This document shows, in pieces, positions 52,312-60,310 of a DNA stretch of 64,000 nt. Where the stretch lies: contig CAZWFQ010000004.1 in the NCBI GenBank assembly GCA_964633225.1, positions 1-64,000 of the forward strand. The letters run 5' to 3'. Position 1 is the first letter of the stretch, and every line of letters starts with the position of its first letter. Position numbers and translations under genes: made by a program. The notes under the pieces are model-generated. The model worked only from the letters and a program-made list of their open reading frames with translations. It did not search any database and was not told where the DNA came from. The DNA comes from JAKQIM01 sp964633225. Lineage in GTDB: Bacteria; Chloroflexota; Anaerolineae; Anaerolineales; UBA4823.

Positions 52312-52710
52312 TTAGCCGTTAGAGCTGTAACCCGGCCCATCCTTGAAGTAATCGTAATTAGGCTTGATATCGGGGGTCAGATCCACCACCTCGCCGGCCT
52401 CAAGCTTGCGGGCACAATCGAGCACTACCTTCTCGCCGTGGTGATTGGTCCCTTCATAATGGCCGGTCAGGCCAATCTTGCTGATGAACTCGCCGCCTTT
52501 GGCTGTGTAAGCAGAGGGCACCTCATCTTCCGGGAAGATCGCACCGTAGGGGCATTCAGCCACGCAGGCGCCGCAGTCGATACAGGTATCGGGATCGATG
52601 TAATACCAGGGCCATTCTCCCTCCGGCTTGCCAGGGACAATACATTCGACCGGGCAAACTTCTACGCAGCCCGAGTCGCGTAAACATAGACTGGTGATAA
52701 TGTGCGTCAT
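52312..52710 (-). CDS. Ferredoxin with two iron-sulfur clusters
   Basis: 132 residues. MTHIITSLCLRDSGCVEVCP supplies one cluster (C-x5-C-x3-CP type) and CIDCGACVAECP the second (C-x2-C-x2-C-x3-CP), as in 7Fe or 8Fe ferredoxins of the FdxA type, here with a C-terminal extension (about residues 80-132). It would shuttle electrons in the cytoplasm. ATG 52710 has GGAGG nine bases upstream. An operator-like palindrome is upstream at 52764. No partner enzyme is adjacent. Confidence 0.93.
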   Translation of the reverse strand: MTHIITSLCLRDSGCVEVCPVECIVPGKPEGEWPWYYIDPDTCIDCGACVAECPYGAIFPEDEVPSAYTAKGGEFISKIGLTGHYEGTNHHGEKVVLDCARKLEAGEVVDLTPDIKPNYDYFKDGPGYSSNG

Positions 52711-52763
52711 TTTTGCATTCCTCCTGAGTAAAATATGAATTGAACTGTACCGTTGAAAGTGCA

Positions 52764-52777
52764 CTGGTCGCGACCAG
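52764..52777. promoter_or_regulatory. 14-bp perfect palindrome upstream of the ferredoxin gene
   Basis: CTGGTCGCGACCAG, 54 bases before the ferredoxin start codon. On the minus strand weak TTCAAC and TATTTT elements with a 16-base spacer lie between it and the gene, so it is placed for an activator. The binding protein is unknown. Confidence 0.45.
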
Positions 52778-52849
52778 AGCATCGCTTTGGATTTTAGCCC
52801 CCGCCCCCCCCTTTGTCAAGCAACTGAGACTCCCGCTGCCGGCTGCCAT

Positions 52850-55800
52850 CTACACATATAAAATGATATGGAAGCTGCTGCCGGGGCAGGTCTCCTCATC
52901 GTGCCCGGGGCTTTCCACCCAGATGCGCCCGCCGTGTGCCTCAATGATTCCGCGGGCAATTGCCAGGCCCAGCCCAGGCCCGCCGCCCTTGAATTTCGTT
53001 TGGCCTGATGAGTGGAAAGAGACCTCACCCGTCTGGTAGAATTTTTCAAAGATCAATTCGTGATAAGCCGGGTCAATGCCAATTCCGTTGTCAGTGACCA
53101 CCAACTCTACCCGCTCTGGCTGACCGGCGCGCTTGGGCGGCAGCAGCTTGCCCGAGACGGTAATCTTGCCGCCATCCGGCGTGAACTTGATGGCGTTGAC
53201 AATCAACTGGCCAAAAACTTTGGTCAACTGATCGGCATCGGCCTGGACAGGCGGGAGTTCCTCCAGGCCCACCATTTCGAAGCTGATCTGGCGCTCTTTC
53301 ATGGCACGCTGGTATTTTTCGCCCACCGCATCGATCACAAACACCAATGGGATCAGGCCTTTGTACAGGGTAAAGGTCTGGCTGGTGATCTTTGAAATAT
53401 CCAGCATACTGTTGACCACCTCCAGCATGCGGTTTGAGCCGCTGACAATACCATCCACCAGTTTCTTAATCTCAGGATTAGCCGCCACAGTGGGGTGAGT
53501 CTGGGCCACCTGGGCATAACCGCTGGTAATGGTCAGCGGGGTGCGCAGCTCGTGAGCCGCCACATTGATGAAATCCGATTTGTTCCGATCCAACCGCTCC
53601 AGGTTGTGATAGGCGCGGTTCAATTCTTCAGTCCGCTGCATCACCATCTGCTCAAGCTGCTCATTGAAGCGCTTGATCTGATCATACAGGCTGGCGTTTT
53701 CGAGCGCCGCCGCTGCTTGCACGGCAAAGGTGGTTGCCACCGTGGCATCATACTCCATGAAGGCGCCAGCCTCGCAGCGTGTCAGTGAGATCATTCCAAG
53801 CGTGCGTCCCTTCGAAATAAGCGGCACGCCCAACCACGAATAGTTGAGCGGCAGGCCCTCCGCCTGCTTCCAGCCCGCCTCGCGCGTCACATCATCCACC
53901 ACCAAAGCGCCCTGGCGCTCTACCATCTGGTTATACACATCCCCGGGCCGGATGGGCATTCGCAGGTCTTCTTCCCCCTCCGGGAAGCCCCGTTGGGATA
54001 CACTGACCAAAACCCGATCCTCTTGAAGCCAGAGCGAACCGCGTTCATACGGCAGCACCATGGCCATTTGATCCAAAACCCGCCCGGTCAATTCTCCTAA
54101 TTCAAGGCTAGAGGACATTTCGCGGCCCGCCTGCCGCAGTGCATCCGCCAGGTTGCGCCGGTCTGTCTCGGCCTGGTAAAGCTGGGCATTGCGGATGGCG
54201 ATTGCAATCTGGTCAGCCAGGATCTGCATGGTCCACAAATCGTCTGGGCCAAAGGCATCTATTTGCTCCGCCTGGATATCTAACACCCCAATACTGCGGC
54301 TGCCCATCCGCAGGGGCAGGGTTAGCTCAGAACGTGTTTCGGGCAGTTCTTTAACAGACAGGTAATCTGGTTCAGCCCGCACATCGTTCACCAGGCGATA
54401 CTGGCTGGTGCGGCAGACATGCGCAATGATGCTCGAAGCCTCAAAATCAAGCACCGTATACGATCGTGATAAGGGCACCTGGGCCCGCCCGGCACTCGCC
54501 TGCAGGATGATCGTCTTGCGGGTAGGTGCAATCAGCCAGACACTGACATTGTAATAGCCAAAGCGCTCATGGATCAGGCGCACAACCTGGTCTAACAGCT
54601 CATCCAGTGCCAGGATCGAGGTTGCCTGCTGGCCCACCTGGCTAGAAGCCTCAAGCTGCACAGCCCGCCGCGAGAGAACCTGGTTTGCCGCTTCTAACTC
54701 GGCCGTGCGCTCAGCCACACGCTGCTCAAGGGTATGCGTCCAGGCTTCCAATTCTTCGTACAGGCGTGCATTCTCAATGGCGCTGGCAGCCTGGTTGGCA
54801 AAGATCACCATCAATTCCATATCTTCTTGCGAAAACCGCCCGCTGACCGTGCGATTATCGGCATAGATCATGCCGACCAACTCTGCACGGGTCAACAACG
54901 GCACACATAATACCGAGCGCAAGTTAAGCTCTAAGACACTGGATTGACGGCTGAAGCGCTCATCTGCCATGGCGTCTTGCAGCAGCACAGGCTTCTTCGA
55001 CTGAGCCACCTCGCCTAACACCGTGTAACTGATCTCGGCCTGGGCGCGTGCCAGTTCATCCTCAGCCATGCCCCGCGCCACACGCAGGTTCATCTGCCCG
55101 GCCTCGTCCACCAATACCAAAAAGCCGCGCTCAGCACCGCTCAGCTCGATCACCTGGTCCATCACATAATGCAGCAGCGACTCGGCATCATGTGTTTCGT
55201 TCATTTGGACACTGATGTTCAGCACCCGGCGCAGCTTATCTTGGATACGAGCCGGCTCAACCGCCTCCGTCTGCTCAATTTCGGGCGCTTCAGAGAAATC
55301 GGCATGCTGGGCACCGGTGCGGCGCGCCATCTGGCGCGTCCACTCCAAGAGGATGGCACGGTTGATCTGGACTTTATTGAGATAAGAGCGGCGCAGGGCT
55401 TCGTCACTCAGCGTGGCAATTCCGTTCAGCATCGCCAGGTGAGCTTGCTGCAAAGAATCCCATGCCTCGTTTTCAATCCGCTCACATGCTGCGGGGCAAG
55501 CCTCTAACACCTGGTAATGGATCCACCACACATCTTGCATCGGGTAGTCCCCGCCAGTGCCCAGGGCCGAAGCCAGGCGTGTGGCTTCGCCCGATATATC
55601 ATAGGCCAGTTCCCACTGGCCCAACTGTAAATGCGCCGCCGCCCGCCAGGCCAGGGCAGCCGAAAGCTCGGTGGCTTTCAGCTCACGCAAGATATTGCCC
55701 GCCCGCCAGGTCACTTCCAAAGCCGCACCCGGCAGGCCTTGCGCCAACAGCACCTGCCCTTTTGTGATAGAGGCTGCGCTCTCGGCCCAGCGGTTGCCCG

Positions 55801-58800
55801 AGTCTTGTGTGAGCTGAATGGATTCCTCCAGCACCGCGAGGGCTTCTTCATAACGCCCCAACGCCAGGCAGCAGCGTCCCATCGTTTCCATATACAATCC
55901 AAGGCGGCGGTAATCTTGCAAACTGCGCGCCAACCCAACCGCCTGTTCCATATATTCAAGCGCCCGGCTATACAGGCCCATCGACCAGTGGATTACCGCC
56001 AGGTTATTGTAAGATACGGCCTGGCCGTTCTTGTCGTCTAGGCTGCGGCGGATTGCAAGAGACTGTTCATGATGATCACGCGCCTGGGCAAAATCGGTCA
56101 CCGCCAGGCCGATCGAGGTCAGGGCCTTGGCCTGCCCGCCCAGGTCTCCGATCTGGCGGAACAATTTCAGGGCCCGCTGTGCATATTGAATGGCAGGTTC
56201 CGTGCGGCCGGCGCGCATGTGCAGGTGGCCCAATAGGCGCCAGTTTTCTGCCTGCCCGGCAGGGTCGTTCAAGGTCTCGTACAACTTCAAGGCCTGCTCG
56301 TGGCAGCTCTGGGCATGATCGAAACGAGACAATTGATAATACAAATCACCCAAGCCGGTCAGCGCCTGGGCTTCCAATAGTTGTTGACCCGATCGGTGCG
56401 CCAATTCCACCGCGGCCTCAGCCGAACGCAGGGCTTCTTCTTTTTGCCCCCGTAAGCCGGCCAGCTCAACCTTGCGCCTGAGCGCTTCCACCTGGCGAGG
56501 CAAGTCCCCCAGCGCTTGGGCCAGGTCGCTCATCACCGCCAGTTCCTTCTGCTGCTGCTCACGCTCGCCCAGGGCCACATAACAGCGCTCGCGCCCGGCA
56601 TGCAGGTCAAAAGATAGGGCTGGCTCAACCAGTTCGGGATGGCTTTCAAGCAATGTAATTGCTTCTGTATAGTACCGCAGGGCAGTTTGGATTGCCTGGC
56701 GCCGCATGGCACTCTCAGCCGCCTGGCGTAGGACCTGCAAACTTTGCTGTGTATCGCCGACCCGCACAGCATGCCAGGCCAACCAATCCACAATTTTTTC
56801 CAACGGATACAGCCGGCGCAGCGCTTCAATGATGCGCTGGTGGCGTTCCCGTCGGTCAGGCTCCGTGAGGGTCTGGTAAACCACCTGCCGCATGGCATCG
56901 GTGGTAAAGCCGTACACCTGCACGCCGCCGCGCTGGCTGACTTCCAAGACATGCTGGCTTACAGCCCGCTGTACCAGCCCCATCGCTGTATCACCAGCGC
57001 GGCCGCACACTTCTAACAGCACGTCAATTTCCAGCCACTCGCCCATCGCCGCCGCCCACTGCAACAGCCCCAAGAGCGTTGCATCCAGGCGCTTCAAGTG
57101 ACGGCGAGCCGCATCCTGGATATCAGCCGGCAGGGTCAGGGCATCCAGGTCAATCTGCCATTGGCTGCTATCAAAGCGCAGCAGTTCTTCTTCCACCAGG
57201 CTTTGCATCACGCTTTGAATGAAGGTTGGGTTGCCTCCGGTCTCTGCCATCAACCGCGGCAGCAAACCATCCGGCAGCGGCGCACTGGCAATCTCTTCGG
57301 CGCCCAACATCGAACGGACGAAGACCTCAACGTCTGCCTCGTTGAGCGGCAGCAGAGAGATCAGGTTGCCGATCCGCGCCGGGCTGGCTTGAATTTCATC
57401 CGCCCGTCCCGTCGCCTCGTCAATTAAGCCCAGCAGCGGGTGAGATGCAGTGATCTCATCATCCCGGTAAGAGCCCACCAAGAGCAAGCGCCGGGTCCCG
57501 GCCTTCTGGCTGAGGGCTTCCAGCAAGGCAATTGACTCAGCATCTGCATACTGCAAATCTTCCAAGATGATGACCAGCGGCTGGTTGACCGCCAACAGCA
57601 GGTCAGCCGCCGAGTTCCGCAGCCAGGCCGGGTCCTTCTCTCCCGCCTGAGTGGCGACCAAATTAAACTGTGCCCCCAGCTCAGGCATCAAAGCATTCAG
57701 CGCAGGGCCATGTTGGGCCAGGGCCTTGGGCTGGTGGGTGCGGATGAGGGGGATCAACATGCTGAAAATGTCCATCCAGGGACGGTAGGGGATGCGATCT
57801 TGCTTCTGACAATCCCCCTCGCACACCAACACCCGCTGCACCTGGGCGCGCGCCTTGAACTCGCGCCCCAGGCGCCGCTTCCCCATGCCCGCCGCCCCCG
57901 TGATCAACACCAGGTTCCCCTGCCCCTGCAGCATATGCATCAACAAACCCTGTAGATGGGCCAGCTCGGCTTCTCGTCCCACAAAGCGCGCGCTCTGGAT
58001 ATAGCCGCGCCGGGTCTCGCGCGTTTCCACCGGGAATTGCAATCCACTGATCACATTGATGGCCTCAATGACCTGGCTGGCACTGGCATAGCGGTTAGCC
58101 GGCTCTTTTTCCAGCAGCTTCATGATCAGGTCCTGCAAACCCTGCGGCACATGGCGCACCAGGTCGCTGGGCAGCTCGGGCTGTTCCTCCAGGTGGCGGC
58201 GCATGAGCACAATGCTGCTGGTGTCGCCAAAAGGCAGGCGGCCGGTCACAATCTCGTACAGCGTCACCCCCAGCGAATACAGGTCGGCGCGTTGATCCAC
58301 CTCGCCGCCACGGATCATTTCGGGGGCAATATAATCGGGGGTGCCTCGCACCTTGATCTGACCACCGGCACGCGGCTCTCCAATCAGGCCAAAGTCCATC
58401 AACTTCACCTGGCCAGAGGGTGTGATCTGGATATTGCGGGATTTTACGTCGTAATGAATAAGGCCGCGTGAGTGGATGTAGCTCAGAGCGCGGCAGACCT
58501 GAACAATGATCTCATACAGCCAGGTATAATCCGGCGCTTGCCCGGCCTCCGGCACCTTCAGATGCCGCTGGGCCAGGCTGAGCAGGTCCTCGCCCTGCAC
58601 ATACTGCATGGTGTAATAGAACGCGTTGAGATGTTCGGCATCCGGCAACTCTTCAACATTGAAGATGCTGCCAAAATCGTACACTTCCACCAGGTTAGGA
58701 TGGTGCAGTTGGCCTAGCGTAGCAAACTCATACTTGAACTGCGCCATACTGCGGTCACCGATATGCTCGGTACGTACCAGCTTCAGGGCCATCACCTGAT

Positions 58801-58897
58801 CAGAACGCAAAGGATCCTTGACCAGGTACACGATACCCATGCCGCCCTGGCCAAGTTTGCTGATGATGCGGTAGCGATGGTTAATGGTTGCTGACAT
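52850..58897 (-). CDS. Giant hybrid sensor: Ser/Thr kinase-AAA ATPase-TPR-GAF x3-histidine kinase
   Basis: 2015 residues, cytoplasmic by sequence. Order: Ser/Thr kinase (8-270: GQGGMGIVYLV, HYDVKSRNIQI, KLMDFGL, APEMIRGGEVDQ); an AAA ATPase (about 310-600); a TPR region (about 720-1150, YNNLAVIHWSMGLYSRALEY); three GAF-like modules (about 1230-1760); HisKA (DFINVAAHELRTPLTITSG) and HATPase (VIVNAIKFTP-like LIVNAIKFTPDGG, VVTDNGIGID, GPGLGLAIARGIIEAHGG). Multi-domain kinases of this plan occur in fungi and myxobacteria as well as Chloroflexota. P-loop 332-342 reads GAAGMGKRRL: the Ser/Thr after Lys340 is Arg341. TATAAT on the minus strand at 58953-58948 precedes a 44-base leader. Confidence 0.93.
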   Translation of the reverse strand: MSATINHRYRIISKLGQGGMGIVYLVKDPLRSDQVMALKLVRTEHIGDRSMAQFKYEFATLGQLHHPNLVEVYDFGSIFNVEELPDAEHLNAFYYTMQYVQGEDLLSLAQRHLKVPEAGQAPDYTWLYEIIVQVCRALSYIHSRGLIHYDVKSRNIQITPSGQVKLMDFGLIGEPRAGGQIKVRGTPDYIAPEMIRGGEVDQRADLYSLGVTLYEIVTGRLPFGDTSSIVLMRRHLEEQPELPSDLVRHVPQGLQDLIMKLLEKEPANRYASASQVIEAINVISGLQFPVETRETRRGYIQSARFVGREAELAHLQGLLMHMLQGQGNLVLITGAAGMGKRRLGREFKARAQVQRVLVCEGDCQKQDRIPYRPWMDIFSMLIPLIRTHQPKALAQHGPALNALMPELGAQFNLVATQAGEKDPAWLRNSAADLLLAVNQPLVIILEDLQYADAESIALLEALSQKAGTRRLLLVGSYRDDEITASHPLLGLIDEATGRADEIQASPARIGNLISLLPLNEADVEVFVRSMLGAEEIASAPLPDGLLPRLMAETGGNPTFIQSVMQSLVEEELLRFDSSQWQIDLDALTLPADIQDAARRHLKRLDATLLGLLQWAAAMGEWLEIDVLLEVCGRAGDTAMGLVQRAVSQHVLEVSQRGGVQVYGFTTDAMRQVVYQTLTEPDRRERHQRIIEALRRLYPLEKIVDWLAWHAVRVGDTQQSLQVLRQAAESAMRRQAIQTALRYYTEAITLLESHPELVEPALSFDLHAGRERCYVALGEREQQQKELAVMSDLAQALGDLPRQVEALRRKVELAGLRGQKEEALRSAEAAVELAHRSGQQLLEAQALTGLGDLYYQLSRFDHAQSCHEQALKLYETLNDPAGQAENWRLLGHLHMRAGRTEPAIQYAQRALKLFRQIGDLGGQAKALTSIGLAVTDFAQARDHHEQSLAIRRSLDDKNGQAVSYNNLAVIHWSMGLYSRALEYMEQAVGLARSLQDYRRLGLYMETMGRCCLALGRYEEALAVLEESIQLTQDSGNRWAESAASITKGQVLLAQGLPGAALEVTWRAGNILRELKATELSAALAWRAAAHLQLGQWELAYDISGEATRLASALGTGGDYPMQDVWWIHYQVLEACPAACERIENEAWDSLQQAHLAMLNGIATLSDEALRRSYLNKVQINRAILLEWTRQMARRTGAQHADFSEAPEIEQTEAVEPARIQDKLRRVLNISVQMNETHDAESLLHYVMDQVIELSGAERGFLVLVDEAGQMNLRVARGMAEDELARAQAEISYTVLGEVAQSKKPVLLQDAMADERFSRQSSVLELNLRSVLCVPLLTRAELVGMIYADNRTVSGRFSQEDMELMVIFANQAASAIENARLYEELEAWTHTLEQRVAERTAELEAANQVLSRRAVQLEASSQVGQQATSILALDELLDQVVRLIHERFGYYNVSVWLIAPTRKTIILQASAGRAQVPLSRSYTVLDFEASSIIAHVCRTSQYRLVNDVRAEPDYLSVKELPETRSELTLPLRMGSRSIGVLDIQAEQIDAFGPDDLWTMQILADQIAIAIRNAQLYQAETDRRNLADALRQAGREMSSSLELGELTGRVLDQMAMVLPYERGSLWLQEDRVLVSVSQRGFPEGEEDLRMPIRPGDVYNQMVERQGALVVDDVTREAGWKQAEGLPLNYSWLGVPLISKGRTLGMISLTRCEAGAFMEYDATVATTFAVQAAAALENASLYDQIKRFNEQLEQMVMQRTEELNRAYHNLERLDRNKSDFINVAAHELRTPLTITSGYAQVAQTHPTVAANPEIKKLVDGIVSGSNRMLEVVNSMLDISKITSQTFTLYKGLIPLVFVIDAVGEKYQRAMKERQISFEMVGLEELPPVQADADQLTKVFGQLIVNAIKFTPDGGKITVSGKLLPPKRAGQPERVELVVTDNGIGIDPAYHELIFEKFYQTGEVSFHSSGQTKFKGGGPGLGLAIARGIIEAHGGRIWVESPGHDEETCPGSSFHIILYV

Positions 58898-58947
58898 GGC
58901 CCAATCGCGCCTACGAACGGGTTAATATAGAAAGCAAGAGTGAGAAC

Positions 58948-58953
58948 ATTATA
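58948..58953 (-). promoter_or_regulatory. -10 element of the giant sensor kinase gene
   Basis: TATAAT on the minus strand, 50 bases before the ATG at 58897. No good -35. Confidence 0.4.
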
Positions 58954-59060
58954 CCGGAATAATCAAGCCAATGGCGCCTGAAACCGCTTTACAGAATCGT
59001 TTAGTCAATAACCCCACACCAGCCAGGCTCCCGATGTCTGACTCTGGGAACACCAAAGGC

Positions 59061-60281
59061 TTAACCCTGATCCATTTCTTTGGCGGCTGGAACCTTGAAC
59101 TTCGTCCAAACCAGCAGGATACTTGACAGCGCTGCGATCGCCGTCAGCCAGAAGGGCAATGCCGGGTTAAAACGCGACCATAACTGCCCGCCCAGCCAGG
59201 GGGCTGGCAATGAGATCAAACCCAGGCTGGTCCACAACAAGCCAAAGGCCATACCGCGCATGTTTTCAGGGATGGCCTTAGAGATCAGAGAATCGTAAGC
59301 CGGGTTCATCAGCCCATAGCCTGCCCCCAGGACCATGAACGATAACACAAAACCATAGAAGCCCTCCGCCAAAACGAAAATCGTTAGCCCAACCCCTTCC
59401 AGTAGAAAACCCAGGGCGATCGCCCGCCGCTCACCGATGCGGTCTGAAAGCCAGCCCGCCGGGAAGGTGACGACCATCAAAACCAGGCCAAGCAGCGCAT
59501 TCAAGTAGCCAATCTGCTCTACCCCCAATTGGCCAACTTCTGATAAGTAAAGCGGTTGTAAATTGCTCGATAAGTTATAGCCCACATCCCGCACGCCATC
59601 GGTGAGAAATATCCAGGTCACCAGGCCTCCTGCGGTCAATAGGGCTGCCAGGCTTCTCAGGCCGTGCTTGAATCCTTCGAGGGTGGGTTTCTCTGTAGGC
59701 CGTGGACTGCGGAATTGTTCAGCTAACGCCATCCAAATCCGCAGGGCAGTGGCCGACAGATAAGTGAGGCAAGCTGCCAGGAATAGGGTATGGAAACTGA
59801 ACGAGCCCGCCAGCCAGCCGCTCAACAACGGGCCAACGATCGTCACGATCATGAACAGTCCGTTGGTCAGCCCGAATACCCTGCCGCGCGTCTCTTCGGT
59901 TGAATTTTCGGCCACAAAAGGGCCGTAAGATGGGGCAATCAGCGCGCCGGAGAAAAATTCGAGCCCCAAAGAAACAATGATCCATTCCCAGGATGGAGAA
60001 AGAATGAAGCCAATGTAGCCAAATGAACCACCAATAGCGCCGATGGCAATGATCCGCAGGCGGCCCACTTTGTCTGAAAGCCATCCCCCAAAGATTTGCA
60101 GGGCCATGGGTACCATGCCTGCAATTGAGTAAACCAGACCAACCTGGGGCGGGGTGGCCCCCATCTCATCTGCCAGGTAGATAGGCAGCAGTGTATAGAC
60201 CATGATCCCAGCGATGTTGGCCAGGATCATGGAGGCAATGAACCAACGCAAGGTCGGCGTGAGCAGCCGGAATGCGCGCAT
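59061..60281 (-). CDS. Major-facilitator-superfamily transporter
   Basis: 406 residues with about twelve membrane helices and the MFS loop 2-3 motif GGWLSDKVGRLR (about 65-76), repeated in the second half as AGWLSDRIGERRA. The family is DHA1-like drug:H+ antiporters (NIAGIMVYTLLPIYLADEMGA). Substrate unknown. It starts 29 bases after the stop of the double-AAA gene, in the same direction. Codon use is somewhat AT-richer than neighbours, which may hint at transfer but is not decisive. Confidence 0.9.
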   Translation of the reverse strand: MRAFRLLTPTLRWFIASMILANIAGIMVYTLLPIYLADEMGATPPQVGLVYSIAGMVPMALQIFGGWLSDKVGRLRIIAIGAIGGSFGYIGFILSPSWEWIIVSLGLEFFSGALIAPSYGPFVAENSTEETRGRVFGLTNGLFMIVTIVGPLLSGWLAGSFSFHTLFLAACLTYLSATALRIWMALAEQFRSPRPTEKPTLEGFKHGLRSLAALLTAGGLVTWIFLTDGVRDVGYNLSSNLQPLYLSEVGQLGVEQIGYLNALLGLVLMVVTFPAGWLSDRIGERRAIALGFLLEGVGLTIFVLAEGFYGFVLSFMVLGAGYGLMNPAYDSLISKAIPENMRGMAFGLLWTSLGLISLPAPWLGGQLWSRFNPALPFWLTAIAALSSILLVWTKFKVPAAKEMDQG

Positions 60282-60310
60282 GGGGATAATTAAACCACAA
60301 ATTCAGGCTG

